In this document: in pieces, positions 40,798 to 49,747 of the stretch | How the letters are laid out: every line of letters begins with the position of its first letter | How positions within the stretch are numbered: the first letter of the stretch is position 1 | Assembly (NCBI RefSeq): GCF_000379605.1 | Contig: NZ_KB902702.1 | Location: forward strand, 272,922 to 336,921 | Length of the DNA stretch: 64,000 nucleotides | Source of the DNA: Rhizobium giardinii bv. giardinii H152 | GTDB lineage: Bacteria > Pseudomonadota > Alphaproteobacteria > Rhizobiales > Rhizobiaceae | Direction of reading: 5' to 3' | Program-made: the position numbers and the translations under genes | Notes under the pieces: generated by a model | Database searches by the model: none | What the model was told of the DNA's origin: nothing | Seen by the model: only the letters and a program-made list of their open reading frames with translations

Positions 40798-40819
40798 ATC
40801 GCCGTTAAGGATGTTCATA

Positions 40820-41251
40820 ATGACGTTGGCCGACAAGGACAGGCAGCTTCTGTCGCTGCTCAGCGAAAACGCCCGCATGGCCACGGCGCTGCTTGCCCGC
40901 AAGCTTGGCCTCTCGCGCACCACGGTGCAGGCGAAGATCGAGCGGCTGGAGCGGGATGGGGTGATCGCCGGCTATGGCGTGCGGCTATCGGAGGATTTCG
41001 AGAAGGGGCTCGTCAAGGCGCATGTGCTGATCACGTTGGCGCCAAAGGCGCTTTCGCGGGTGACGCAGGAGCTTCATGCCATCGAGGACGTGCGGACATT
41101 GCATTCGGTCAGCGGCAGCTTCGATTTGATCGCCATCATTGCCGCATCCTCGATCAGTGAACTCGACCTGGTTATCGACCGGATCGGCGAGATCGACGGT
41201 GTCGAGAAGACCCTGTCGTCAATCATCCTGTCGACGCGAATCAATCGCTGA
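40820..41251 (+). CDS. Lrp/AsnC family transcriptional regulator
   Basis: 143 residues from the ATG at 40820, which has AAGGA ten bases upstream; another ATG nine bases earlier overlaps that site. The winged helix-turn-helix (about 4-55) shows LLSENARMATALLARKLGLS and RTTVQAKIERLERDGVIAGY; the C-terminal RAM domain shows VRTLHSVSGSFDLIAIIAA. It probably senses an amino acid and controls the divergent dehydrogenase. The last 11 bases overlap the convergent fdsD gene. Confidence 0.92.
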   Translation: MTLADKDRQLLSLLSENARMATALLARKLGLSRTTVQAKIERLERDGVIAGYGVRLSEDFEKGLVKAHVLITLAPKALSRVTQELHAIEDVRTLHSVSGSFDLIAIIAASSISELDLVIDRIGEIDGVEKTLSSIILSTRINR

Positions 41252-41537
41252 AGCCGGCCTGCTGCATGGCGAGATCGACATGCTCCGGCGTCTCCGCAGC
41301 CGGAGAAGGGCTGCCGGGGCGTTTGATGATATCGGCGGCTGCAATCACGATCGGGTCGAAGCCCGCATCGCCGCGTTCGACAAGTTCGAAGAACGCCTTG
41401 CGCATGCGCGGTTCCCAGAACTTGTTGATATGCGTGGCAACGCCATGGACGCGCTCGGCCTCCGGCTGCGACTTGAAGAAGGTAGCGATCTGGTTCGCCA
41501 TCCGCACGAGTTTGGCATTGGTGTGATCAAGCGACAT
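41241..41537 (-). CDS. fdsD: Formate dehydrogenase delta subunit
   Basis: 98 residues. LVRMANQIATFFKSQPEAERV and THINKFWEPRMRKAFFELVE are the FdsD signatures. This small subunit is needed for full assembly or activity of NAD-dependent molybdenum formate dehydrogenases of the FdsGBA type. Last gene of the operon; its ATG overlaps the end of fdhD by 11 bases, and its 3' end overlaps the convergent regulator gene by 11 bases. The C-terminal 25 residues are probably disordered. Confidence 0.92.
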   Translation of the reverse strand: MSLDHTNAKLVRMANQIATFFKSQPEAERVHGVATHINKFWEPRMRKAFFELVERGDAGFDPIVIAAADIIKRPGSPSPAAETPEHVDLAMQQAGFSD

Positions 41538-42354
41538 CGGCGATGGCTCCGGACTGGATACGGTCTGAATGGGTGAAAATCTCGAAATCGGCGCCGCGCA
41601 CCAGCGCGATCAGCGTCATCCCGGCTTCGTCTGCCGTGCGGATGGCAAGCGCCGTCGGGGCGGAAATCGCGATGATGAAGGGGCTGCCGATGATGGCGGT
41701 CTTCTGCACCATCTCGACGGAAACCCGGCTGGTGACGACGACGGCGCCGCTTGCGCCGGGATGACCGGCCTGCGCCGCAGCCCCCACCAGCTTGTCGAGC
41801 GCATTGTGCCGGCCGACGTCCTCGCGCACGGCGATCAGTCCCTTGCCGGGGACATAGAAGCCGGCGCCGTGCACGGCCCGCGTCTCGAAATGCAGCGGCT
41901 GCTGGCCGTTCAAGAGCGCCACCGCCTCGACGATCTGCACTTCCGTGAGGCGTAGCGGCGAACCCGTCACCGACGGTGTCTTGCGCACCGCCTGCTCGAT
42001 CGATTCGATTCCGCAGAGCCCGCAGCCGACCGGCCCGGCCATATGGCGGCGGCGGGCGATGAGTGCGTCGTTCTGCTCGTCTTTCAGGACGATCTGCAGA
42101 TCGATGCCCTTCTCGTCTGCCACCGCTTCGATCGACTCGATCTCTGCGGGATCGGCAATGATCCCCTCCGTCAGGCTGAAGCCGACGGCAAAATCCTCGA
42201 AATCGCCGGGCGTCGCCATCATCACCGCATGGGTCGAGCCGCCATAGGAGAAGGCGATCGGGGTTTCCTCAGGCACGACGCGGGTGCCGGCGGCGAGCTT
42301 GCCGTTGCGGCGGGCGGTTTCGGAGACCTTCTGGGTGAGTTTGAATGGGGTCAT
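41527..42354 (-). CDS. fdhD: Formate dehydrogenase accessory sulfurtransferase FdhD
   Basis: 275 residues starting at MTPFKLTQKVSE. PIAFSYGGSTHAVMMATPGD at the N-terminus, the cysteine pair in GCGLCGIES (about residue 125) and VREDVGRHNALDKLVG are family hallmarks. FdhD passes sulfur from a cysteine desulfurase to the molybdenum cofactor of formate dehydrogenase, so it belongs with FdsA. The frame remains open upstream, but that part runs through an intergenic repeat and is not coding. Confidence 0.95.
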   Translation of the reverse strand: MTPFKLTQKVSETARRNGKLAAGTRVVPEETPIAFSYGGSTHAVMMATPGDFEDFAVGFSLTEGIIADPAEIESIEAVADEKGIDLQIVLKDEQNDALIARRRHMAGPVGCGLCGIESIEQAVRKTPSVTGSPLRLTEVQIVEAVALLNGQQPLHFETRAVHGAGFYVPGKGLIAVREDVGRHNALDKLVGAAAQAGHPGASGAVVVTSRVSVEMVQKTAIIGSPFIIAISAPTALAIRTADEAGMTLIALVRGADFEIFTHSDRIQSGAIADVA

Positions 42355-42375
42355 GCGGCAACGGAGTGCACGGCA

Positions 42376-42566
42376 CCCCCCTCTGTCACTGCGTGACATC
42401 TCCCCCTCGAGGGGGGAGATTGGAATATGCGGATGTTTCCGCGAGCTCCATTTAAATTCGCGCTCGTAGAAAGTTCCAGGTGCAATACCGAGGGGTGCGA
42501 CGCTGTGGGCGTGCCCAGCCAATCTCCCCCCTTGAGGGGGAGATGCCCGACAGGGCAGAGGGGGGT
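42376..42566 (+). repeat. Paired inverted palindromic element, copy 1 (fdhD-fdsA gap)
   Basis: Left module 42376-42423 starts CCCCCCTCTG and contains TGTCACTGCGTGACA and ATCTCCCCC-TCGA-GGGGGGAGAT hairpins. Right module 42519-42566 is its inverted relative: AATCTCCCCCC-TTGA-GGGGGAGAT, then the TGCCCGACAGGGCA hairpin and CAGAGGGGGGTG. About 95 unrelated bases lie between. The same architecture recurs at 45528-45684. Similar short palindromes are scattered widely in rhizobial genomes. Confidence 0.85.
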
Positions 42567-42594
42567 GAGCACGGCAAACTCGAACATCGGAAAA

Positions 42595-45474
42595 TTACTC
42601 CGCCGCCTCCATCTTGCCGGCGATCCGGCGCGACTGGCGAGCCTGTTCGTCGTAGTCGACCTGCCATTGCGACGGGCCGTTCGACGGCGAGACCTGCACG
42701 GCGGTCACCTTATATTCGGGACAGTTGGTTGCCCAGTCGGAGAAGTCCGTGGTGATAACGTTCGCCTGCGTCGTCGGATGGTGGAAGGTGGTGTAGACGA
42801 CGCCGGGGGCGACGCGCTCGGTGATCAGGGCCCGGAGCGTCGTATCGCCGGAGCGGCTCATCAGCTTCACCCAGTCGCCGTCGCGCACGCCGCGCATCTC
42901 GGCATCGTTCGGGTGGATTTCCAGCCGGTCCTCCTCGTGCCAGACGACATTGTCCGTGCGCCGCGTCTGGGCGCCGACATTGTACTGGGACAGGATGCGG
43001 CCGGTGGTGAGCAGCAGCGGAAAGCGCGGGCCGGTCTTCTCGTCGGTGGCCACATATTCAGTGCGGATGAACTTGCCCTTGCCGCGCACGAAGCCGTTGA
43101 CGTGCATGATCGGCGAGCCGAGCGGTGCCTTCTCGTTGCAGGGCCACTGCACCGAACCCATCTTTTCCAGATAGTCGTAGGAGACCATGGCAAAGCTCGG
43201 CGTCGTCGCGGCGATTTCGTCCATGATCTGCGACGGATGGCTGTAGTTCCAGTTCAAGCCCATCGCCTGCGCCAGCTTCTGGGTCACTTCCCAGTCGGCA
43301 TAGCCGTTGCGCGGCGTCATCACCTTGCGCACGCGGTTGATGCGGCGCTCGGCATTGGTGAAGGTGCCGTCCTTCTCGAGGAAGGTTGAACCGGGCAGGA
43401 AGACATGCGCGTAGTTGGCCGTCTCGTTGAGGAACAGGTCCTGCACGACGACGCATTCCATGGCGGCGAGACCAGCCGAGACGTGCTTGGTGTCAGGGTC
43501 GGACTGCAGGATATCCTCGCCCTGGATGTAGATGCCCTTGAACGAGCCGTCGACGGCGGCGTCCAGCATGTTGGGGATGCGCAGGCCCGGCTCATTGGAG
43601 ATCGTCACGCCCCAGAGCTTTTCGAAGATGTCGCGGGTCGCATCGTCGGACACGTGGCGGTAGCCCGGCAGTTCGTGCGGGAAGGAGCCCATGTCGCAGG
43701 AACCCTGGACATTGTTCTGGCCGCGCAGCGGGTTCACGCCGACGCCGGGGCGGCCGATATTGCCGGTCGCCATGGCGAGGTTGGCGATCGCCATGACCGT
43801 CGTCGAGCCCTGGCTGTGTTCGGTGACGCCGAGGCCGTAATAGATCGAGCCATTGCCGCCGGTGGCAAACAGCCGGGCGGCGCCGCGGATTTCCTCGGCC
43901 GGCACACCGGAAAGTTTTTCGACTTCTTCCGGGCTGTGATGCGGTTCGGCGACGAAGGCCGCCCAGTCTTCGAATTCCGACCAGTCGCAGCGCTCGCGGA
44001 TGAATTTCTCGTCGTAGAGGCCCTCGGTGACGATGACATGCGCCAGCGAGGTGATGACGGCGACATTGGTACCGGGGCGCAGCGGCAGGTGATGCGACGC
44101 CTTGACATGCGGCGAGGACACCATGTCGATACGGCGCGGGTCGATGACGATCAGCTTGGCACCCTGGCGCAGCCGCTTCTTCAGCCGCGAGGCAAAGACG
44201 GGATGGCCGTCAGTCGGATTGGCGCCGATGATGATGACGACGTCGGTGTGTTCGACCGAATCGAAGTTCTGCGTGCCGGCAGAGGTGCCGAAGGTTGCGC
44301 CGAGACCGTAGCCGGTCGGCGAGTGGCAGACGCGGGCACAGGTATCGACATTGTTGTTGCCCAAGCCGGCGCGCACCAGCTTCTGGACGAGATAGGTTTC
44401 CTCGTTGGTGCAGCGCGACGAGGTGATCCCGCCAACCGAATCGCGGCCGTGCTGATACTGGATGCGGCGGAATTCGGCGGCGGTATGGGCAAGGGCCTCT
44501 TCCCAACTGACTTCGCGCCAGGGATCGGTGATCTTCTCGCGGATCATCGGGTTGAGGATGCGCTCCTTGTGGGTCGAATAGCCATAGGCGAAGCGGCCTT
44601 TGACGCAGGAATGGCCGCGATTGGCCTGGCCGTCCTTCCACGGCACCATGCGCACCAGTTCCTCGCCGCGCATCTCCGCCTTGAACGAGCAGCCGACGCC
44701 GCAATAGGCGCAGGTGGTGACGACCGAATGCTCCGGCTGGCCGATCTCGATCACCGATTTTTCCGTCAGCGTCGCCGTCGGACAGGCCTGCACGCAGGCG
44801 CCGCAGGAGACGCATTCCGATTCGAGGAAATTTTCATGCATGCCGGCCGAAACCCGGCTGTCGAAACCGCGTCCCTCGATCGTCAGCGCAAACGTGCCCT
44901 GGACCTCTTCGCAGGCCCGCACGCAGCGCGAACAGACGATGCATTTAGCCGGATCGAAGGTGAAATAGGGGTTGGATTCGTCCTTTGGCGACCATTTGAT
45001 GTTGATCGCGCCGTCATTGCGCGCCTTGACATGGTTTTCGCCGTCGTAGCCGTAACGCACGTCGCGCAGGCCGACCGCTCCGGCCATGTCCTGCAACTCG
45101 CAATCGCCATTGGCGGCACAGGTCAGGCAGTCGAGCGGATGGTCGGAAATGTAGAGTTCCATGACGCCGCGGCGGACATCCTTCAATCGGGGGGTTTGGG
45201 TGGAGACCTTTATCCCGGGCGCCACCGGCGTCGTGCACGAGGCGGGCATGCCGGCTCGGCCTTCGATTTCCACGAGACAGAGCCGGCAGGAGCCGAAGGA
45301 GTCCATCATGTCGCTGGCGCAGAGTTTCGGCACCTCGATGCCGGCCTCCATCGAGGCCCGCATGATCGAGGTGCCCTCGGGCACGGTGATCTCGTTGCCG
45401 TCGATGGTCAGCGTCACCATCTTTTCCGAGCGGGAAGCGGGGGTGCCGAAGTCGATTTCAGAAATGAGGGGCAT
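42595..45474 (-). CDS. fdsA: NAD-dependent formate dehydrogenase alpha subunit (Mo-bis-MGD)
   Basis: 959 residues. The N-terminal [2Fe-2S] domain (20-100) has LCASDMMDSFGSCRLCLVEI and MPASCTTPV; a His/Cys cluster follows (HPLDCLTCAANGDC), then two [4Fe-4S] ferredoxin motifs (CIVCSRCVRAC, CVSCGACVQACP) and the cluster of the molybdenum domain (CAYCGVGCSF). The molybdenum ligand is Cys383 in DTCARVCHSPTGYG with the neighbouring catalytic His384. The C-terminal cofactor-binding domain ends at MEAAE. It oxidises formate to CO2 and passes electrons to FdsB. AGGAGG lies seven bases before the ATG. Confidence 0.97.
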   Translation of the reverse strand: MPLISEIDFGTPASRSEKMVTLTIDGNEITVPEGTSIMRASMEAGIEVPKLCASDMMDSFGSCRLCLVEIEGRAGMPASCTTPVAPGIKVSTQTPRLKDVRRGVMELYISDHPLDCLTCAANGDCELQDMAGAVGLRDVRYGYDGENHVKARNDGAINIKWSPKDESNPYFTFDPAKCIVCSRCVRACEEVQGTFALTIEGRGFDSRVSAGMHENFLESECVSCGACVQACPTATLTEKSVIEIGQPEHSVVTTCAYCGVGCSFKAEMRGEELVRMVPWKDGQANRGHSCVKGRFAYGYSTHKERILNPMIREKITDPWREVSWEEALAHTAAEFRRIQYQHGRDSVGGITSSRCTNEETYLVQKLVRAGLGNNNVDTCARVCHSPTGYGLGATFGTSAGTQNFDSVEHTDVVIIIGANPTDGHPVFASRLKKRLRQGAKLIVIDPRRIDMVSSPHVKASHHLPLRPGTNVAVITSLAHVIVTEGLYDEKFIRERCDWSEFEDWAAFVAEPHHSPEEVEKLSGVPAEEIRGAARLFATGGNGSIYYGLGVTEHSQGSTTVMAIANLAMATGNIGRPGVGVNPLRGQNNVQGSCDMGSFPHELPGYRHVSDDATRDIFEKLWGVTISNEPGLRIPNMLDAAVDGSFKGIYIQGEDILQSDPDTKHVSAGLAAMECVVVQDLFLNETANYAHVFLPGSTFLEKDGTFTNAERRINRVRKVMTPRNGYADWEVTQKLAQAMGLNWNYSHPSQIMDEIAATTPSFAMVSYDYLEKMGSVQWPCNEKAPLGSPIMHVNGFVRGKGKFIRTEYVATDEKTGPRFPLLLTTGRILSQYNVGAQTRRTDNVVWHEEDRLEIHPNDAEMRGVRDGDWVKLMSRSGDTTLRALITERVAPGVVYTTFHHPTTQANVITTDFSDWATNCPEYKVTAVQVSPSNGPSQWQVDYDEQARQSRRIAGKMEAAE

Positions 45475-45527
45475 GGGCGGCCTCCTGTGCGGAAAGGACG
45501 GAAAATTTTGCGCGCGGGGAGGCTTTA

Positions 45528-45684
45528 CCCCCCTCTGTCACTTCGTGACATCTCCCCCACAGGGGGGAGATTGTTCTTTTCCCTCGGGCATTCCGAGTAA
45601 GGCGATATTGTTCCTGGCAACGGGGCGGAGTCGCATGCGATCTCCCCCCTTGTGGGGGAGATGCCCGACAGGGCAGAGGGGGGT
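45528..45684 (+). repeat. Paired inverted palindromic element, copy 2 (fdsA-fdsB gap)
   Basis: Left module 45528-45573 (CCCCCCTCTGTCACTTCGTG onward, then ATCTCCCCC-ACA-GGGGGGAGAT) and right module 45639-45684 (GATCTCCCCCC-TTGT-GGGGGAGAT, TGCCCGACAGGGCA, GAGGGGGGTG) face each other around 65 unrelated bases. The modules match those at 42376-42566 almost base for base, while the centre differs, so the paired ends rather than the middle are conserved. Confidence 0.85.
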
Positions 45685-45704
45685 GAAGCCACAAGCTCTG
45701 AACA

Positions 45705-47261
45705 TCATTCCGCCGCCTCCACAATCGGAGCCGGCGAAAAATCGTCTGGAAAATGGTTCATCGCGCTCATGACGGGGTAGGGCGTAAAACCGCCGAGCGC
45801 GCAAAGCGAGCCGAATTTCATCGTGTTGCAGAGGTCGGCCAGCAGTTCGCGGTTCTTTTCCGGTTCGATTCCCTTGGCGATCTTGTCGGCCACCTCGACG
45901 CCGCGCGTCGAGCCGATGCGGCAGGGCGTGCACTTGCCGCAGCTTTCCACCGCACAGAATTCCATGGCGAAACGCGCCTGCTTCAGCATGTCGGCCGTAT
46001 CGTCGAAAACGACGATGCCGGCGTGGCCGATCAGCCCGTCTTTTGCCGCGAAAGCCTCGTAGTCGAACGGCGTGTCGAACAGTGCGCGCGGGAAATAGGC
46101 GCCGAGGGGGCCGCCGACCTGGACCGCCTTCACTGGCCGTCCCGAGGCCGTGCCGTCGCCGATGTCGTCGACGATCTCACCCAGCGTCAGGCCGAAGGCT
46201 ACCTCATAAAGCCCGCGATGCCGGACATTGCCGGCGATCTGGATCGGGATCGTGCCGCGCGAGCGGCCCATGCCGAAGTCCTTGTAGTAGATCGGCCCCT
46301 TGTCCATGATGATCGGCACCGAGGCGAGCGAGATGACGTTGTTGATGACGGTCGGACAGTCGAACAGGCCCTTGTGGGCGGGCAGCGGCGGCTTGGCGCG
46401 CACGATGCCGCGCTTGCCTTCGAGCGAATTCAGGAGCGCCGTTTCCTCGCCGCAGACATAGGCGCCGGCACCGGCGCGGATCTCGATATCGAAGGCGTGC
46501 GCCGAGCCGAGCACCGAAGTCCCGAGTACCCCCGCCTTGTGGGCGATCTCGACGGCCTCAGTCATCGTCGCGATGGCGTGCGGATATTCCGAGCGGATAT
46601 AGACGAAGCCCTTGGTCGCACCGGTCGCGATGCCGGCGATCGCCATGCCCTCGATCAGCACGAAGGGGTCGCCTTCCATGATCATGCGGTCGGCAAAGGT
46701 ACCTGAGTCGCCCTCGTCGGCATTGCAGACGATGTATTTGCGCACGCCCGGCGTCTCGAGCACCGTCTTCCACTTGATGCCGGTCGGGAAGCCCGCACCG
46801 CCGCGTCCACGCAGGCCGCTCTCGGTCACATGGGCGACGATATCGGCCGGCGCAAGGGTTACGGCCCGTTCCAAGCCCTTCAGCCCGTCATGCGCCCGGT
46901 AGTCGGCAAGCGACAGCGGATCGATGATGCCGCAGCGGGCAAAGGTCAGCCGCGTCTGGCGTTTCAGGAACGGCAGTTCCTCGGTCTTCCCGAGACAGAG
47001 CGCATGATTGCCACCTTCGATCAGCCCGGCATCGAGCAGGCCGGCGACATCGGATGACTTGACCGGGCCGTAGGCGATCCGGCCTTCGGGCGTTTCGACC
47101 TCTACCATCGGCTCCAACCAGTGCAGGCCGCGCGATCCGTTGCGCACGATGGTCGCGTCGAGGCCGCGTGCTTCGATTTCGCTTGCGAGCACCTTGGCAA
47201 CCCGCTCGGCGCCAAGCGCCAGCGCCGCCGCATCCCTGGGAACGAAGATCCTGACGGTCAT
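45705..47261 (-). CDS. fdsB: Formate dehydrogenase beta subunit (NADH/FMN-binding)
   Basis: 518 residues, a NuoF-type subunit. An N-terminal thioredoxin-like domain without cluster cysteines (1-85) leads to the FMN site GLRGRGGAGFPTGIKWK, the NAD site GAGAYVCGEETALLNSLEG and the [4Fe-4S] motif ESCGKCTPCRIG with a distal cysteine in CNTMKFGSLC. It reduces NAD+ with electrons from FdsA. The longer upstream frame is excluded since its ATG overlaps fdsG by four bases (ATGA). Confidence 0.96.
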   Translation of the reverse strand: MTVRIFVPRDAAALALGAERVAKVLASEIEARGLDATIVRNGSRGLHWLEPMVEVETPEGRIAYGPVKSSDVAGLLDAGLIEGGNHALCLGKTEELPFLKRQTRLTFARCGIIDPLSLADYRAHDGLKGLERAVTLAPADIVAHVTESGLRGRGGAGFPTGIKWKTVLETPGVRKYIVCNADEGDSGTFADRMIMEGDPFVLIEGMAIAGIATGATKGFVYIRSEYPHAIATMTEAVEIAHKAGVLGTSVLGSAHAFDIEIRAGAGAYVCGEETALLNSLEGKRGIVRAKPPLPAHKGLFDCPTVINNVISLASVPIIMDKGPIYYKDFGMGRSRGTIPIQIAGNVRHRGLYEVAFGLTLGEIVDDIGDGTASGRPVKAVQVGGPLGAYFPRALFDTPFDYEAFAAKDGLIGHAGIVVFDDTADMLKQARFAMEFCAVESCGKCTPCRIGSTRGVEVADKIAKGIEPEKNRELLADLCNTMKFGSLCALGGFTPYPVMSAMNHFPDDFSPAPIVEAAE

Positions 47262-47737
47262 GCGCGGACCTCCGCAACGAGGCCATCTACCGCATCCGCA
47301 TCGAGCCGACCATGCACCTCGCCGTCGAGCATCGCGGCGGGTGCGGCGGAACAGAGCCCGAGACAGTAGACGGGTTCGAGCGTTACCGCTCCATCCAGCG
47401 TCGTCTGGTGGAAATCGATGCCAAGCAGGGTCTTGACCCGTTCGGCAAGCTGGTCGCCGCCCATCGACTGGCAGGCTTCGGCGCGACAGAGTTTCAAGAC
47501 ATGCCGGCCTGCCGGGTGGTCGCGATAGTCGTGATAGAAGGTGACGACGCCGTGGACTTCGGCGCGCGAGAGGTTGAGCTCGCGCGCAATGATCGGCAGG
47601 GCCTCCTGCGGCACATAGCCGAACTCGGCCTGGATTTCGTGCAGGATCGGCAGAAGCGGCCCTTCGAGCGACTTCCTCTCGCTGACGATATCCAGCGTTC
47701 TGATGCCGATATCGCGGCTTGATAGATGCAGGTTCAA
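47258..47737 (-). CDS. fdsG: Formate dehydrogenase gamma subunit (NuoE-like)
   Basis: 159 residues with a thioredoxin-like [2Fe-2S] domain: the cysteine pairs are LKLCRAEACQSMGG and VYCLGLCSAAPAAM. It pairs with FdsB, as NuoE does with NuoF in complex I. Start is a TTG at 47737, decided by a strong GGGAGGT seven bases upstream. First gene of the fdsGBA-fdhD-fdsD operon; a LysR gene lies 196 bases upstream in the same direction. Confidence 0.95.
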   Translation of the reverse strand: MNLHLSSRDIGIRTLDIVSERKSLEGPLLPILHEIQAEFGYVPQEALPIIARELNLSRAEVHGVVTFYHDYRDHPAGRHVLKLCRAEACQSMGGDQLAERVKTLLGIDFHQTTLDGAVTLEPVYCLGLCSAAPAAMLDGEVHGRLDADAVDGLVAEVRA

Positions 47738-47920
47738 CGTTCAGACCTCCCGAACTGAAACGAGTTTCGCTTGGCGATACAGACCAATCTGCCGAGACCA
47801 CGTTGATCGGCGCTCCTCCAAGAACATCCGGCCGGTCAGGGCAAAGCCGCAATCACGCTTCGCGCAGGAAATGAGCTTTGCAGCAGCGACGGAAGGGGTC
47901 AATACGCCTGTTTCGTTGGG

Positions 47921-47940
47921 TGATAGATATTTTCTATCGA
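47921..47940 (-). promoter_or_regulatory. LysR-type box ATAG-N7-CTAT upstream of fdsG
   Basis: GATAGATATTTTCTATC (47922-47938) has the symmetric ATAG-N7-CTAT form known from OxyR-type sites, and the T-N11-A core of LysR-type boxes. It overlaps the lysR stop codon, about 190 bases before the fdsG start. A target of the neighbouring LysR protein is the natural inference. Confidence 0.5.
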
Positions 47941-48830
47941 AAGGTTTGCGCCTCGGCCAAAATGCGGGCTTCATGCAAAAGCGCGGAGACGAGCGGGGTG
48001 AACGGCTCGCGGTGCGTCGCCACCAGGCCGACGGTGTGCTGCGCATCCGGCTCGACGATCGGGATCAGGCGGATTTCATCGTGAAACCCGAATGATTTCC
48101 CGACGTTGTAGGGCATGATGCTGGACCAGTGGCCGGTGCGCACATGCGAAAAGAGCACGATCATCGAGTTCGATTCGAGCGTCGGCGCGACGGTGACGCC
48201 GGCTTCGGCGAAATGCTGGTTGATGATGCGCCGGTTCTGCATATCGGCGGTCAATAGACAAAGCCGAATACCGCCGACTTCCTTCCAGGTCACGCTTTCG
48301 CGATCGGCCAGTTCGGTTCCGGCGGCGGTGACGAGATGATAGCGCTCCACCTGCAGCGGCACGCTGGTGACGCGTCCCAGCGGCTCGTTCTCGAGATAGG
48401 TCAGGCCGGCGTCGATCTCGAGATTTTCCAGCAATCCGAGGATCTTGAGCGATGTCGTCGAAAGAATCGAGAAGGTCACTTCCGGATGTTTTTCCTGGAA
48501 GGGAGCGGTGATGCGCGGCACCATGGCAAGCGTCGTCGGCACCGCCGCCAGCCTGATGTGGCCGACGAGGCCGCGTCGCGCTGCGCGCATCTCCTCGTGC
48601 ATGGTGCGCGAATCGCCGACGATCCGGCGGGCCCATTCCAGCACGCGCTGGCCTTCCGGTGTCAGGCTCTGGTAGCGCGAGCCGCGATTGACCAGCATGA
48701 CGCCGAGCTGATCTTCCAACTGCTTGATCGCGGCCGAGAGCGTCGGCTGGGTGATGCCGCATTGTTCGGCGGCACGGCCGAAATGCCTTTCCTGGGCAAG
48801 GGCAATGAAGAATTCCAGCTTGTCGATCAC
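47934..48830 (-). CDS. LysR family regulator of the formate dehydrogenase operon (FdsR-like)
   Basis: 298 residues starting at a GTG with GGGAGGG seven bases upstream. The winged helix-turn-helix is near residues 3-60 (FIALAQERHFGRAAEQCGIT, then QPTLSAAIKQLEDQLG); the effector domain starts at about 90. Position directly before fdsG in the same orientation, and the common linkage of LysR genes with fds operons, suggest it activates formate dehydrogenase. The inducer may be formate, but nothing in the sequence proves that. Confidence 0.88.
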   Translation of the reverse strand: MIDKLEFFIALAQERHFGRAAEQCGITQPTLSAAIKQLEDQLGVMLVNRGSRYQSLTPEGQRVLEWARRIVGDSRTMHEEMRAARRGLVGHIRLAAVPTTLAMVPRITAPFQEKHPEVTFSILSTTSLKILGLLENLEIDAGLTYLENEPLGRVTSVPLQVERYHLVTAAGTELADRESVTWKEVGGIRLCLLTADMQNRRIINQHFAEAGVTVAPTLESNSMIVLFSHVRTGHWSSIMPYNVGKSFGFHDEIRLIPIVEPDAQHTVGLVATHREPFTPLVSALLHEARILAEAQTFR

Positions 48831-48863
48831 GCCGATCCCTCCCGACTGCCGTCTCGTCTGCTC

Positions 48864-49634
48864 TCAGCAGATCAACTGCCCGCCGTTCACTTCGAGAACC
48901 TGGCCCGTGATATAGCCGGAGAGCGCGCTCGATGCGAGGAAGAGATAGGCGGGCGCGCAATCTTCCGCCGTGCCGAGCCGCTGCAGCGGGATGGTCTTGC
49001 GCGTCGCTTCCAGTTTCTCGGGCGAGGAATAGCGCTCGTGGAAGTCGGTGGTGATCGTGCCCGGCGAAACGCAATTGACCCGGATGCCGGCCGGCGCCAG
49101 CTCGCGGGCAAGCGCCTTGGAATAGGTCGAGACGAAGGCCTTGGTCGCCGAATAGATCGATGAGCCGGCGCTGCCGCCGGTCAGCGCCGAGATCGAAACG
49201 GTGTTGACGATGGCCGGGTGCGTGCCGCGCCTGAGAAGCGGCAGCAGGGCGCGGGTGGTCTGGACGACGGAGGTCTGGTTCAGCTGCACCACCGTCTCAT
49301 AGTGTTCGTCCGTCAGCTCGTCGGCTGAAAACCGGCCGACCATGGTGCCGGCATTGTTGACCAGCACGTCGATCGCCTGGAATCGCGAGGCGATGCTTGC
49401 TGCAAGCAGCTCGACGCCGCCGGCGGTGGAGAAATCGGCATAGGACAGAAACGCCCGGCCGTCGGTCAGGGCTGCCTCGAGAAAGTCGGGCAGCGGCTCG
49501 CGCGCCACGCGTCCTCCGTGCAGATAGACGGTCGCACCGCAATCGAGAAACTGCCGCGCCACCTCCAGGCCGATCCCGCGCCCGGCGCCCGTGACGACGA
49601 CATTCATGCCCTTGAACAGCGATGGGTGAAACAT
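48864..49634 (-). CDS. SDR family oxidoreductase
   Basis: 256 residues from the ATG at 49634, which follows GAGGAGGAAG. VVVTGAGRGIGLEVARQFLD is the cofactor motif; NNAGTMVG, the serine in NTVSISALTGG, the YxxxK pair in IYSATKAFVS and the end ITGQVLEVNGGQLIC complete a classical short-chain dehydrogenase. Substrate unknown. It lies upstream of the LysR gene by 33 bases, so it may share a transcript with the formate dehydrogenase regulator, and is divergent from glpR. Confidence 0.88.
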   Translation of the reverse strand: MFHPSLFKGMNVVVTGAGRGIGLEVARQFLDCGATVYLHGGRVAREPLPDFLEAALTDGRAFLSYADFSTAGGVELLAASIASRFQAIDVLVNNAGTMVGRFSADELTDEHYETVVQLNQTSVVQTTRALLPLLRRGTHPAIVNTVSISALTGGSAGSSIYSATKAFVSTYSKALARELAPAGIRVNCVSPGTITTDFHERYSSPEKLEATRKTIPLQRLGTAEDCAPAYLFLASSALSGYITGQVLEVNGGQLIC

Positions 49635-49747
49635 TCCGAACTTCCTCCTCAGCGACGACAGGCTGTCGCATCCCGGCCCGAATTGCAACGCACAAGCGCA
49701 TGCAGGTTCATTTTCGAGCGCTCATCACGTTTATGAAATTGCGTCGC

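Noticed and set aside
42355-42522. N-terminal extension of FdhD
   Set aside because: It translates the palindromic repeat; the conserved FdhD sequence begins at the ATG at 42354.
43405-45600. 731-codon open frame antisense to fdsA
   Set aside because: Shadow of a strongly conserved gene and extends into the palindromic repeat.
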